In this document: positions 13,001-25,145 of the stretch, in pieces
Layout of the letters: every line of letters begins with the position of its first letter
Numbering within the stretch: the first letter of the stretch is position 1
Assembly (NCBI GenBank): GCA_018524725.1
Contig: JAEUWP010000562.1
Span: 124,001-188,000, forward strand
Direction of reading: 5' to 3'
Origin: Podaxis mareebaensis
Taxonomy: Eukaryota; Basidiomycota; Agaricomycetes; Agaricales; Agaricaceae
DNA: 64,000 bases
Translations under genes and position numbers: made by a program
The notes under the pieces: model-generated
The model's input: the letters and a program-made list of their open reading frames with translations, nothing else
The model's database searches: none
Told to the model about the DNA's origin: nothing

Positions 13001-13708
13001 TCGTGGTCAGATGCCTTGGTAGACGGTTTCGTAAGGGTAGCCTGCAATGACCTCTGAGTTAGAGGAAGGCGAAGGGTGGGCGGGGGAGTTGTACCCCCAT
13101 ACAAGAACGTCAGGTCAGTGACGTCCTCCTCTTCCTTCTTGACAACCTTTTCCTCTTCGATGACTTGGTTTGGTGACGGGGTTGGAAGTTGTCCGAGTTT
13201 CAAGTCTTTAACAGGAACACAGAGTGTCTTAAGAGCTTCCTCCAGTCCCTCTTCGCCTATCTCAGAGGAGTACTTGTGCAGGGAAGAGAGAGCATGCCAC
13301 TCAGGTTGACGAAGGACCAAGCGAACCAGTAGATATCGTGTAGGGTCTGGCAGGTCGCGAGAGTCAGTGCACGGCAAGGGAAAGAAGGGGATGCCGCTTA
13401 CAGTCAAGGTTACGATACACTTTCAGCACATCCCATTCTGCGTCACTCAACAAGTGTGTCTCCTTCTCCATGATCACATTAACCATGTCTGTCACCAGAA
13501 ATCAGTAGAAGCGCGTACAGGCTCCAGTATATCCCCTACCCTCAAAAACTTTGACATAGAGTGAGGGCCTTTTGAAAGTCTTGCCGTCACGCCTTGCTTC
13601 GAGGGACTGCTCATCATACGTTTCTAATTCCTCTTCGAGTTGTTCACTCCCTCTGTTTCCGAAGAGAGTAGACCAGAAATCCTTTGCCAGGGAGCCGGAC
13701 CTCGGCAT
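10093..13708 (-). CDS. FAN1: FAN1-type structure-specific nuclease with VRR-NUC domain
   Basis: FAN1 is a nuclear 5' flap endonuclease and exonuclease used in interstrand crosslink repair. The first exon (MPRSGSLAKDFWSTLFG..) reaches SLYVKVFE, and a canonical intron joins it to DMVNVIMEKETHLLSDAEWDVL. A second intron joins NLD to YPTRYLLVRLVLRQPEWHAL. A SAP-like stretch follows (FLFRDQSSMTVREALTRL), then a helical TPR-like middle (VYTRMVYKAACAFGTLKEWDTE, IQKKMKLHPEKCIVCEG). The VRR-NUC domain at the C-terminus shows GVPDLIVWK and FVEVKGPGDNPQPKQRV, carrying the catalytic D and ExK of the PD-(D/E)xK fold, then WFDSLLKAGANVEICRV. The tail is long, basic and Ser-rich (PEPKKRKRK) and looks like a nuclear localisation region. 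It stops at 10093-10095. All motifs appear intact. A decayed partial copy lies 3.3 kb downstream. Confidence 0.9.
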
Positions 13709-14232
13709 TGTAGTTCGCCAAGGGCACAATTAAAGTGCACCTTGTGATGTACAAGTCGGGATGCCCGGATAGTCAAAGGCTTACCCAAGAAAGTGGGCAA
13801 GCTAACAGAATGGAAGGTTAATGTTAACCGCGAACCAGCGACCTTTCTGGCCATCCTACATCCGCGGCAGTCACATCCACGCGTGTTGTGACTACCGTGT
13901 GATCAACGCCTCACTAAACACTTGTTGGTATGTGCAAATTGTGATTTATATGCTATCTAAGTTACAATGCTTGTGGTTATGTGACATTGGTTGAAGAAGC
14001 AAGTATTGGGTACAGACATGCCAGTGAAAGATATCAAATAAAAGGGGAAGAAAAAGCACAACTACAAAACGAAGAAAAGACCGTCAAGAAAATAGGGTGG
14101 TTGCGTTGAGGGTGCGTCAATAACCAACTGTACCACCAGGAACAGGCTAGAGTAGGACGGAAAGGAGATGAATACATCAGACCAAGTAGAAAATGCATAA
14201 AAAGAGTCCTTATGATAGAATTTCCAAGTTCG
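13709..14232. other. Intergenic region upstream of FAN1
   Basis: There is no gene here. The part next to 13708 should hold the FAN1 promoter, and the part next to 14233 the 3' end of the SAP-domain kinase gene. Both neighbours are on the minus strand. A short open frame upstream of the FAN1 ATG lacks features of a protein. Confidence 0.35.
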
Positions 14233-17200
14233 TCATCTATGCGCAAGCATCTCTTCAAGTTCCTGGACAACCTCAGTCATAGTTGGCCGGTCTTGATGTT
14301 CATGGGCCCACATGCGCTCCATGAGGTCTACGATTTCTGGACACCATTGCTTACGCAGGCCAGAAATACTCGGACTGTTAACAAAAGTGATCGATAAGCC
14401 TCCGCGCCAACCAGGACTAGGAAAAGCTCACCGTTGTCGTTTGGTACCAACAACATCATAAATGGCATGTTCGTTCATTCCTTCCCAGGGGTGCTTCCTT
14501 GTAGGCAGATGCCATTGCAGCATCTCCCAAAATACTAATGCACATGAAAAGACGTCGACTTTGTGGTTGTACTTTGGATGGGCAGTCCAAAGCTCTGGCG
14601 CCTGCCAGTTAACTGTACCAACGAGACTCTTGACCATCGAACGCGTTGATTGTTTGACTTTTGCGAGTCCAAAATCAGCGATCTTTGCAGTTCCCCTGGC
14701 AGTGATCAAGATGTTGGAGGATTTACAGTCACGGTGGATGACAGACGGCTTGCGAGTGTGAAGGTACTCGAGGCCGCGAGCAATGTCCAACATCATACTC
14801 AGCTATAACACCATTAGTGAAATTACGAAGGTACATATTCAAGAGATCAACTTACAACTTTGTGCAGGGAAGGTGTGTTAGTATTCCGAATATAGTCGTA
14901 TAGATCACCATTCGAACATAATTCACTAACAATCATGACTGGCGTCTCTTTAGTATTTTCAGGAATGCTGACACCAAGCTAAAGGAAGCTTAGACACTGT
15001 TGCGCAGCGGGATATAGCGGCTACTCACGAATCGCACAATGTTCGGGTGGTCAAAACCACCCAAGAGCTTCAATTCTTTGATGTCCACTACACGCGGGAA
15101 TGGTCAACACTGTTCTACCTATAAGACAAAGAAACTCACTGGCGCTCAAAGTCCCCCTAAACTCCGATATGGCGACCCTCCTGCCTTTGAATTTGCCAAT
15201 AAACACATCTTTGAAACCTCCACTGCCAATCTTTTCCAGTTTGGTCAGTTTGTCTGGTGGAATCTCGCGGTCTTCGAGACCCAAACTTTCAAGATCAAGC
15301 TCAAGCTCCTGTTCTGCTTCCTTCTCTTGGTCGGGCACAGGCGTCCGAGGCTCGTCGTCGTGAACGTGCTCAGACCGCAAAAGCACAGGAGTAGTGACTG
15401 TACTGGAGGTAGTCTTCTTACGCCTTGGTTTTCTAGCGGTGGATGGAGGTCGCACTGTACCAGTAGATGAAGGTGATGAGCGATCGTTGGCATGACGATC
15501 CCGCCACTGCAGCAAGGCCTCAGCAAGCTGAGGCTTAGTGCCAACGGGTTCAAGATCCCTCGTCTCGCATAGGCGTACAAGATCATCTCGACGAAGGCGG
15601 ACAAGAGTCTTTGCGGTGGCTACAGTAAGGTCGACTAGAATAGACATTAGTTCATGCGCAAAAGTGATGGATGACACATCAAACACGCACCTTCTTCCTC
15701 CATAACTTCATCCTCGTCCGTTTCACCTTCCGCATCAACGTCAATTTCCGATGCAGTTTCGGCTCCTTCGGCCTCTTCCTCTTCTTCGCCCGTCTCACTA
15801 TCTTCTTCCCCAATATCCTCCTCTGCTGTTTCCATCTCAACATCCTCTTCCTCGCCAACAACCTTGCCACTTCTGAGCTTACGGGGTTCGACCGCAATCG
15901 TAGCTTCATCCTCGCTATCACCTTCGGCGTCCTCCTCTCCGCCTTCAACATCTTTATCTTCACCTTCAACCTCCCCTCCGCTTTCATGTGCTTCGCCTTC
16001 TTCTCCGCCTTCATGTTCGTCTTCTTCACCTTCATCCTCGATATCACCGTCATCAGGTGCTGCGCTTCCTTTCCGGGCCCTTGGCCGCAGGCGCTTCCGC
16101 AACGGCGTCTGGCGACCACGAGACCTGGGAGGTGTCGCTGAAGCGGAAGACACGAGTTCGTCAACTTCCTCTTCCTCCTGGGTACCTTCATCAACATCTT
16201 CCTCTTCCTCTCCCTCTTCCTCTGTTGCCTCCTCCCCTTCCTCCTCTCCACCCTCCTCTTCCTCCGACAATCGGACTTCCCCTTGATCACCCTCATCCTC
16301 TTCTTGCGTATCTTCCTCCTTTAAGGTTTTAATCTTCCGCTTCGCCTTTCGCATGGGGGTTACCCTCCTCCTCCGTTCCCCAGCATCATTTACCACTTCC
16401 TCCGAGTCCGCTGTTTTGCGAACTCGTCCTCGCTTGTGTTGTTGTCCTTTCGCAGTCTCTCCATCAAAATGCTTCCCCTTCTCAGCTTCTCTATCTTTAC
16501 TCCGCAATCGCCGAGGGCTGGGCTGAGGCTGAGGCTGACCAGCACCTGCTTGCGCCGATCTTAACGATTGCTCGAGCTCCTCCACATCCGTCAAGTCGCT
16601 TTCCTCTTCTAGCTCGGCTCTTGCCTTACGCTCTTGTTCACGTTCGCGAGCCCGTTCTCGAAGTCGTCGTTTAGAAGGAGGTGATTTGAGTTTGACGTCG
16701 ACGTCTCGGCTGAACTCGACTTGCTTCGATTTCCCCTTTCCTTTGCCACTTTTGTTGTTGCCCGAAGTTAGGGTGGTGCTGGGGATGGATGCTGTGGCTG
16801 AGACTTTACGCGTTCGAAGTCGGGTTGCCGGAGGAGATTGATTTATACTAGTTGACGGTGCAGTGGATGACGTTGGAGAAGACCGATTTGAAGTACGTCT
16901 CCTGAAACCGAACTCAGAAACGATTGGAATGTGTAATTCGGAGTACTCACTTCGAAGTCGAACTTCCACTTGATTCACCCCTAGCCCTAGCCTCAACAGA
17001 ATGCTTCCTTGAATGACCGTAACCAAGGTTCATAGCATCGTGATTCGCAAGATTACCCATTGACATGCTGCGGCCTTTGGACAACCGACCGTTGAGTTTG
17101 CCAAGGTCGTACAGGGTTACTCGCCGTCTCATGGTTCCAGTACCTCCCATATGGTTTGTAGGAGCGGCATCCGTCTCCTCCCCACCAGCAACATTGCCAT

Positions 17201-18036
17201 CGTCACTCAGGGAGCCAGATGAACTACCGTCGTTACGGCCAACAGGAGATGAAGGAGGAAGCGACACATAATCATCGCGGGCTGCGATTAAGCAGTCAAT
17301 GATCTCATGCTTGGTCAAAAGTTCTGCATCGTCTGGAAGGCCAGCGAGACCGTATAAACGGACAAGGTCAGGTTTCCTAAGGCGGGCGAGCTTTTTGGGC
17401 GGGGCGAAGTAAAGGAGATGGTCGTCGGCTGTATCATATATTCGAAGATCAATGATGAATGTGACCCAGTATCAGAAAGTATTACTCACTAGATGACTCG
17501 TCTTCCCCTTCTTCTTCCTCCTCTTCTTCCTCCGTCCTAGATCCTTCCTCCCCACTTTCTTCTCTGAATTCTGTTGTAGTAGATGATGGGCCCGAAGCTG
17601 TGCCCGCGTCCATGTCCGTATCGTCCGAATTATATTCCACATACCGCCTCGCCATTGATGCGGTTCTCAACCTTTTCCGCCTCGGCATGCCCCTCATCGG
17701 GCGTCCATTGGCCAGCGCGTTCTCATTAGTGCTCGCGACGCGTTTACGTTTGGCCCCAATATGGATCACCTGATCAGGATCCCGCATGACTATATCCTTG
17801 TCAGAATCTTTGTTCACAAAGGGTCTGGAGGGAAGGCGGCGTAGGTTTGGATGGAGGGGTACAAGGACTGGCCGATGGTCCTGAGGGACTGGAGACGATA
17901 TAGATGGGAGAGGGGGAGCGTGGGAAGAAGTTCGAGTTGTAGCACGTCTGAGCGAGTACTTTTTGCGGATTAAGGAAGGCGAACTTAATGACGACGATGG
18001 GGCTCTGTGATGCGGCGAGCGTCGTGTATATGCCAT
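14233..18036 (-). CDS. Two-SAP-domain, acidic-rich protein with C-terminal TKL-type kinase
   Basis: The start MAYTRRSPHHRAP at 18036 opens a basic, disordered nuclear-looking region (GAKRKRVAS, MPRRKRLR) followed by a Glu run near 17510-17530. After an intron a first SAP-like segment reads LARLRKPDLVRLYGLAGLPD. A long acidic stretch with many Glu/Asp runs (about 15700-16330) follows, then a second SAP-like segment (LVRLRRDDLVRLCETRDLEP). The kinase shows the loop IGSGGFKDVFIGKFKG, the beta-3 strand RRVAISEFRG, HPNIVRF, VIHRDCKSSNIL, IADFGLAK and GTVNWQAPELW. The last exon, joined by a GTGAGC..AACAG intron, ends QDRPTMTEVVQELEEMLAHR and stops at 14233-14235. SAP segments usually bind DNA or chromatin, so a nuclear role is inferred. 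The beta-3 lysine is replaced by Ser, while a Lys sits in the glycine loop, as in WNK kinases. Confidence 0.8.
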
Positions 18037-18712
18037 AGCATGCGGAGAACGACCTGGACGATGAATACGAGCTCTAAATATCTCTCTCGAACCAGCTAAG
18101 GCACAAGAGGAGGAAATTCAGGCTGCGCTTCTGCCGAAACCGATCTTGGGCGGTGGTACCGGTCGAAATACGTTACGTTGGCGAGGAGATTGACTGTGGT
18201 CGTTGTCCCAGGCAGTGAGCTTGACACACAGTCGGTGCTTGTCCAAGGTTCACTTTCGACTTTGTTTATCACGCTGCAGCCAAACACAACCTGGAGTCAG
18301 GTGCAGAGACTACGTGAGAACATACCACGTGATGCAAGCCCCCGGTAAATGACCCGGATTGATCACGTTGATCGCCGGGAACTGCCTGCTTTGGCATCCA
18401 GCTCTTGCAAAGTCCAAGGCTCCTAGACCCCTTCTCCGCTCCTGCCACGGTAGTCTGCCTTTATAGCACATGAATACTTGCCTAGTAGCACAGATACTAG
18501 CTTTCGCAGGTAATAGATTGGATATCCCGAGGCCCAACGGAATTGGCCTGCCTCTATCCGGTGCCGTCACAGAAGCACAGACAAGAGATAAACGGATTGC
18601 CCAAGTTGGAAATCATAAACTTTCCTCCAAATCCGACCAGTATCGCAAGGTTTCTAAATAAAATACGTCCCATGGCCTTACACCCCAGCTGCCCACCCTC
18701 CCAAAGCCCACC
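18037..18712. promoter_or_regulatory. Divergent intergenic region
   Basis: This spacer lies between the SAP-kinase gene (leftward) and the DUF6593-like gene (rightward) and must hold both promoters. A CACGTG E-box is present at about 18328. No further gene was recognised. Confidence 0.35.
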
Positions 18713-19803
18713 ATGCTGCTCAAATTCACAACGACGGACATGTTCAATACCTCCCTCATCAACGTTGCTACCGGGGAGCGTGCATACGAGATCACCACTG
18801 TCTTGGTTCCTAGCAAGTCCGTGAAAGCTGCTCCACCCCCGGAACCATTCTCTTCTTCTAAAACGGCTATTGTCTCGGAGGGCTTCTGCCCAATCAAGGA
18901 ATATCCAGCCGTGCCGGAGAAGAAGGAGACAAAGGTTATTCATCGTCAAACACAAATCCGGGACGCATCAGGCCTTGTAGCTGTCGACGTACACTGGAAA
19001 GGTCGCCATCCACACATCACAATTTACGACGAAGAAGTAGGGGGCTTGAACGACCTCTTTGGGACATCCAGCGTCCGCTTCATGTGAGTAATTTTACTCC
19101 GTCATGTTGAGTGGTCCCCGCTGACTTTGATGTAGGCCCAAAGTCCTTGCTATCCCAACTAAATACGACTCTGATTACGTTTGGACGGCAACAGCGGACT
19201 CGTTAACAGTACGGCCTGTTTTTCCCAAGCCCCTTCGCTCCCTGGCTTATCTTCTGTCACCTAGCTGGTCGATTACAGTACTGAGGAAGTCAAAGGAACC
19301 TTCCACCAGAACGTCCTCCGCTTCCCCTCCTCCCTCAAAACACCAAAGCCCAAACTGTCTGTACAAACAGACCTCACATCACCCTCGAACTCTAACCTCT
19401 CCCCGCCTTCACCAAAATCTCTTTTCAAGTCTCCCTCCCGTATCTTTTCTCTATCGTCACAAAAGTCCTCCCCATCGCCGTCAGTAGAGGAAACACCTAT
19501 TAAAGATTCTATCAAGTCTACTTTCGTCCCTACACACGTCCCTGGCTTCGGCTCAAACTACCTTGAGTTTACTCCTCATCCCCTCGCGAAAGACGTCGAG
19601 ATCATTCGTAAGCACTCTCTCTGCCCAAAAGAAAATCCATAGCACCCTAACCCTGGGCATTTTTAGTTTCCTTCTTAATCATGGAAATCTTGCGGCGAGG
19701 TCGTTTCGGCCTCACTCCCTACACCTTTGAGAATCCCACTATCTGGCAGCTTAAAGAAGCCCGTGATCTTGTATGGAACCGGATAAGGAGAAATACTGTT
19801 TGA
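18713..19803 (+). CDS. DUF6593-like protein
   Basis: Four exons are supported: 18713-19083, 19136-19208, 19265-19607 and 19667-19803, with introns of 52, 56 and 59 nt. The N-terminal strand-rich part reads LLKFTTTDMFNTSLINVATG, then RDASGLVAVDVHWKGRHPHI, SSVRFMPKVLAIPTKYDSDY and LVDYSTEEVKGTFHQNVLRF. A Ser/Pro/Lys-rich insert (about 60 residues, exon 3) separates this from the last part (NYLEFTPHPLAKDVEIILSF, LIMEILRRGRFGL), ending VWNRIRRNTV. The beta-rich layout and closing SFLIMEILRR resemble DUF6593, a family common in basidiomycetes with no known biochemical role. There is no signal peptide or membrane segment, so it is probably cytosolic. The family match is from pattern memory. Confidence 0.65.
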
Positions 19804-20512
19804 ATACCCTTCTTCATGAAACCACACAGTTCATTCCTTTTACTCGCCCCCGCAATATCCTACTCACTTCGCATATTCGTTTAATTTGTCTTTGTCCAGG
19901 GTGCTAGATTCTCCACCTTACCCTTTCGACGTTACCACTTCTCGGTTTCTCAATCTACTGGACCCCTTCTACGTAGTCCCCTGCTTGTATCGAATCATTC
20001 AATTGTATTTATACTGCACTTGTTTGTATCCATCGCTTTCTATCGTATATGCTTTGTTCTATTGAATTCATCGGGTTCGCTGGATCAGAACTACAAGGAG
20101 CGTATGAGTGTTAATCCAATTAATCCAAGACCTCACGAAACATCTGGAGGAACTATAGTAGTTTCACGACGAGTTGCACAAGTTGACGGGTGTGCATGGC
20201 TGACACAGGCTGTCGTCCAAAGGTAACCACAGCATGTGAGTAGCCTCTGTTCAAGCTGGCGAGCCGTAATCGATTTGGACAGTGCCATGCTGTGGCGTTG
20301 CCTTTCAGCATAATTAGCCAGGCAGGTTGCGGTCATTGATAGGCTTGACCCATAATTCGGGTTTAGGCTCACAAGGTCCGCCTCATTGCATGGCCAATTT
20401 ATTAGCGCGCGCACTGGATTATACAGCATCGGGTAGACGGCTGAAGCGCTGAGAGCATAGCCTGGTATAACTTGCCAACCTCAAGCCGCCCATCACTTGT
20501 CCACTACTTGTC
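19804..20512. other. Intergenic, no gene seen
   Basis: This contains the 3' flank of the DUF6593-like gene and the upstream region of the NACHT gene at 20513. Short open frames on both strands carry no recognisable motif. Confidence 0.35.
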
Positions 20513-22903
20513 ATGTCCTTCAGCCGACCTGGAGATCACAGACCACTCAAACGCCGCAAGACTGAGCATTCATATGTTCAACCCGAGTCATCTGGTTTCC
20601 TCACTAATGCTAGTGGTTTCGTTATCAACCAACCGACCATGATCGGTATGCATCGCGTTCGGATCATTCCCAGCATCTCTGCTGGGAAAACAGGTAAGGT
20701 CCATACAAACATCTGCGTTTTTCTATCACTCTGAAGCGACCCAAATTCAACAGTATTGGAACACCTTCTTCCTCACACCTGCCCGGAGGCTGCAGTAGAT
20801 TCGAGTGCTCGAGATCCACCACCTCGATGCCATCCAGGAACTCGTGAAAACATCAAAGACAGGTTGGAAACGTGGCTGAATGACCGAAAACGTCAGTGGA
20901 ATACGATATGGCTCTTCGGGCCTGCCGGGACCGGAAAGTCAGCGATCGCGGAAACATTTGCAGAACGATGCGCTGAGAATGGCCGGCTTGGTGCAGCCTT
21001 CTTCTTCTCCCGACCAAATGATCGGGACGACCCCAAATCCCTCATTCCAACGCTCGCATACCAGCTTGCTACCTCTTCCCCCTCCTACAAACACCTCCTG
21101 GGAGATCGACTCACCAATGACCCCGCTATTCTTCGGAGGTCTTCGCGGGTGCAATTCAAGAGACTTATAATTGAACCATTCTCATTTTTGCATGACCAAA
21201 AACACCTGGACGTCCGTGACCCGTTCCTCATTATCCTGGATGGACTAGACGAGTGTCAAGGAGAGGACGCTCAATGCGAGATTGTTAGGATGATTAGTGA
21301 ACAGAAGAACGACTTTTCTCTGTTATGGTTGATCACCAGCCGACCGGAGCCGCACCTCAAATACGTCTTTTTGAGGACGGATCCAAATTTTGGAGTCAAA
21401 TGCGGACGAGAAGAGCTTTTGATCGACACGAAGTCTTGCGAGGACGTGGATCGCTATTTACGCGATGGATTCGAGGATATTCGTGCCCAGATTTTGGGAC
21501 GTTACGGGTCCATCTTGGCCTACTGAAGAACAGTTCGCCCAGGTCTCTGACTCTTCCTCCGGGCTTTTCGTTTTCGGCTTTACTCTCCTCAGGTACATTG
21601 GGGATTCTATGTTCGCAAATCCGCCAGCGCGACTCGATGCTTTCTTATCTTTCATCAAAAGCACGGACAGATTCGAAGCGAGGAGTCCATTAGAAAACTT
21701 GGATCTATTCTATACACGAATTCTCTCGGATGTCGGGGATGATGTCCTTCCGATAACAAAACGGATATTGTCGCAGCACACCTTTGCCTCGCCCTTACCC
21801 GCCCAGGCCCTTGCTAATCTCCTGCTTCTGGATCAAAGTGCCTTCTATAGTGCGCTACGACAATTTCACTTGGTGGTTGACGTACCTTCTTTAGAAGGGG
21901 CGCACAAGAAGCAAATATCCTATAATCACAAATCTTTCGAAGACTACCTTTGCGATCCCGCGCGCTCTGGGACGTTCGTTATCAAATATGAGACAGAAAT
22001 CGTCGACGTTGCCAAGTCATACCCCTATTGGTATGAACGCTGTCCGGCCTTCTACGGATCTGACGATGGTACGTTTCCTCCATGCCCTACCTTCATAACT
22101 ACTGTGTTATGCGGCTCACCTAGGGTGCAATATCAGAGTTGAAGACAGACCCTTGCCGGGTTTGAAATGGATATCAAATGGCAATGCAATCCAAATTTCC
22201 TTTGAGACCGCAAGAACGGTGCATATGGACACCTGGTGGGCCGGCACTGCTCGAAAGCCACGGGAGTTAGATGAAGACCTTCTCCGACGGATCCGAGATT
22301 TTGACTTCAGGATTGTTCACTCAATCCACCCCCACTCGACGGACTTTATGACCTGGCTCTGGCGACAGGTGAGATTGCCTCGAGTTTCTGTGATCGCGAA
22401 CTGATTTATCCGTCGTTGCAAGGGACCCCGGCGGTGGGATCGTCCGCACAACCCCTCACAACACACTGGATCAAAAACTACTAGATTACTTGAGAATGGT
22501 GATTCATTCGGAAAATGCAGCTGATCCAGAAACTTTGAGTCCTTTGATGGTTGACGAGTTGAATATTGTAAGCCAGATTGACCCTCTAGCGTGGATGAAT
22601 AACAACCAGACTTGCCTTTATACACAGGAACCGACAGGCGATAACACAAGAACCAGGGGATATCTGCTCATCGGGAGCGGTGAAAAGGCCTGCATATTTT
22701 GCATTAGCAAGAGCACGTACAATACCCGATTGGATATATTGAACTACGACAAGCCACCTTCCAAGGCAAAGATCGCCGAGCACCATGATTGGCTCATGAA
22801 AGCGAACTGGTATGAGAAAGAAAAGGACCCAAGTTTACGAGGACGTACCGGTAAACAATTTTTGTATTCGCATGGGTCTTGTTCGGTTTCCACGTTTGCA
22901 TGA
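20513..22903 (+). pseudogene. NACHT-domain NTPase with two apparent +1 frameshifts
   Basis: This is a STAND-type P-loop NTPase of the fungal NLR-like kind. Exon 1 (20513-20693) carries the family N-terminus SSGFLTNASGFVINQPTMIG, and an intron at 20694-20753 leads to VLEHLLPHTCPEAAVDSSAR. The NACHT domain shows Walker A GPAGTGKS and Walker B FLIILDGLDEC. Near 21486-21488 the frame jumps by one base: GCCCAGATTTTGGGAC must lose one C to read ARFWDVTGPSWPTEEQF like the paralogues near 44.1 and 50.7 kb. After introns at about 22067-22125 and 22367-22421 a second extra C (run at 22424-22427) is needed to reach the frame GGIVRTTPHNTLDQKLLDYL. The C-terminal module (RGYLLIGSGEKACIF, IAEHHDWLMKANWYEKE) follows and stops at 22901-22903. 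Both shifts fall in C runs, so assembly error is an alternative to true decay. Everything else is well preserved. Confidence 0.75.
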
Positions 22904-23345
22904 TAGGCATGTAGGTGGGTTGGTGCATCAAAACACAGCCTAAGAACTGAGAGGGAAAAGCACAGTAGACGAAGGGGAAGGAGAGCAACGCGACAGGGAT
23001 TCTACCTCGAGGCACCGATGGACAGTATAGGTACTTGGTGGGATGAAGAGACGCCCCTGAGGCGGTATATGTTTTGCTGCGAATACCCTCTTGTGTGTGC
23101 GTGCGCGAAGTTAGTAGCAGGCTTTACCAGGAAGACTTGGCTCGTAGACTCTGGCTGGTGATGTGATGTTACGCGAGTTTATCGTGAACAATACTAATGA
23201 TGCGAAAAATCAATCCCCGTCACCCCAGCAGTGAGAGGGATCAGAAAGAGGGATGATTTAAATCGAGTTGTGACAGTGACACAAAAGTCATCAGTAAATT
23301 TCAATCTCGCTTCTGCACTTGATCTCTCCGGATAGACTTCACAAA
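22904..23345. promoter_or_regulatory. Upstream region of PNO1
   Basis: The region between the NACHT stop and the PNO1 start has no gene. It should hold the PNO1 promoter. Confidence 0.35.
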
Positions 23346-24412
23346 ATGGTCGTAGCACACCCACCAGCAGCTCAGTCGTCTCAGACACCTTCAAAAAAAC
23401 GCAAAAATCGGCGCAAACTCCACAAAAAATCCACCTCGGCGCCAGGCACAACCCCTCAACAACCCAAACCTGAGTCCTCACACTCGGACGAACAGCTCGC
23501 AGACATCACCGACACCCTTTCCCAGCCTATCGACACTTCTTCACTCTTCCCCGCCCCACAACAACCTTCAGCCACCAATGTCGATGATGACGACGAGCTC
23601 ATGATCGACGCTTCTGCACCATCGTTATCTGCGCCTACTGCCGCCCCCGTCTTCCCTCCAGCTGCACCCTCGAAAAACAAGGCACTCCTTGCACCTGAAA
23701 CCCGTAGAGTACCGATACCTCCCCATCGTATGACACCGCTGAAAAAGGATTGGATCAATATTTTTGGACCGTTGACGGAAATCTTGGGGCTTCAAGTGCG
23801 CATGAACGTGCAGAGAAGATGCGTCGAGATCAGAGTGCGTAAAAGTTTGATGCTCATGTCCTCTCTGAAGGATCTGATGCATTCAACCTATCTAGACCTC
23901 GAAATTCACAAAAGACATTGGTGGGATCCAGAAAGGCGCCGATTTCGTGAAAGCCTATGCACTAGGCTTTGACGTGAATGTATGCTGGCTTGGTTCCTGC
24001 TTTCTCCTCCTCCCCTCATTGATCTTGTACTTTTACAGGACGCCATCGCCCTTCTACGGATGGATGACCTCTACCTTGATTCCTTTGAGATCAAAGATGT
24101 GAAGACCCTCCAAGGTGATCACCTTTCGCGTGCCGTCGGTCGTATTGCCGGTCAGGATGGCAAGACAAAATTCACGATTGAGAACGCTAGCCGGACACGC
24201 ATCGTTCTCGCGGATACGTAAGTGCATCCCGTTCAACCCATGTTCGTTCTTTGACCAACTGGTTGTTTAGCAAAATCCATATCATGGGTTCCTTCCAAAA
24301 TATTAAGATCGCCCGCGATGCGATTGTCTCGCTGATCTTGGGGTCACCGCCCGGCAAGGTATACGCTGGATTGCGGACGGTGAGCAGTCGGATGAGACAG
24401 CGGGCCCTGTAA
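23346..24412 (+). CDS. PNO1: KH-domain ribosome assembly factor PNO1/Dim2
   Basis: PNO1 (Dim2) is an RNA-binding factor of the 90S and pre-40S particles, needed for 18S rRNA processing and dimethylation. Four exons (23346-23834, 23896-23979, 24039-24217, 24271-24412) give 297 residues. The N-terminal 110 residues are basic and low-complexity ([12 protein letters not shown]). The conserved part starts at [20 protein letters not shown], continues through [40 protein letters not shown] and [20 protein letters not shown], and ends with the KH domain ([34 protein letters not shown]) and [20 protein letters not shown]. Intron removal restores each block exactly, so the gene appears fully functional. 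The ATG at 23346 is the first good start. The next gene, ADE4, runs convergently. Confidence 0.95.
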
Positions 24413-25145
24413 CGTCTCATCCTGTACACTATCTTTGTTTATCATGCAATTCATTTGTATACTCTCATTCAATTGTTTTACGCCAGGGAATGATATAACG
24501 AAGCCCGTAATGAGCAAAAGACCGCGCTATTTTGAAAATACTTCAAGGATGGAACGACCATCGGAAGTACTTGCTACTCTCATCCCCTGTTCTTCAGGAC
24601 ATACCACTCTTCGAATGAATCCATAACACCTGTCGACTATGTAGGACTCAACTAATCAAATGCCACCTGGTCCGCGACCGACCACCTTCCACTCCCGGAC
24701 ATTGCTCTGACGCTTCCTCGAGCCTCACGGGGCTTCTCTCGGGACACCATCCACGGCACGGAACATCCGCCTAGTCCTCTCCCGTCTGATGGACTCAACC
24801 ACTCGACGCAACAGTTAACCCCAGGTTTGACGCCGCTGCTATTTAAGTTCTGAGTGTCCTTTCCACCGTATTGTACATCGTCAGAATTGAATTATATTCA
24901 CTCTGTCAAAATCTCTTGGACCTTGATCATATACGAGATAGGCGGGGATCGAGGTCTCATTGTCTTAGGTACTCTATCGTACGATCAACGGGGTAACGGT
25001 ACATTAGCATAAGAATAAAATGACCATATAAACGTACAATACATCCTGGGCGTATTCTCTAAGCAATGTCTAATTCTACCACGAGTACAACAAATAAGCA
25101 ATGAGAGAGTGAATATATGCATATGGAAGGGGTGGTAGGGCGCAA
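24413..25145. other. Convergent intergenic region
   Basis: This spacer of about 730 bases lies between the 3' ends of PNO1 and ADE4. It should hold both 3' UTRs and poly(A) sites. No gene or repeat was recognised. Confidence 0.35.
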
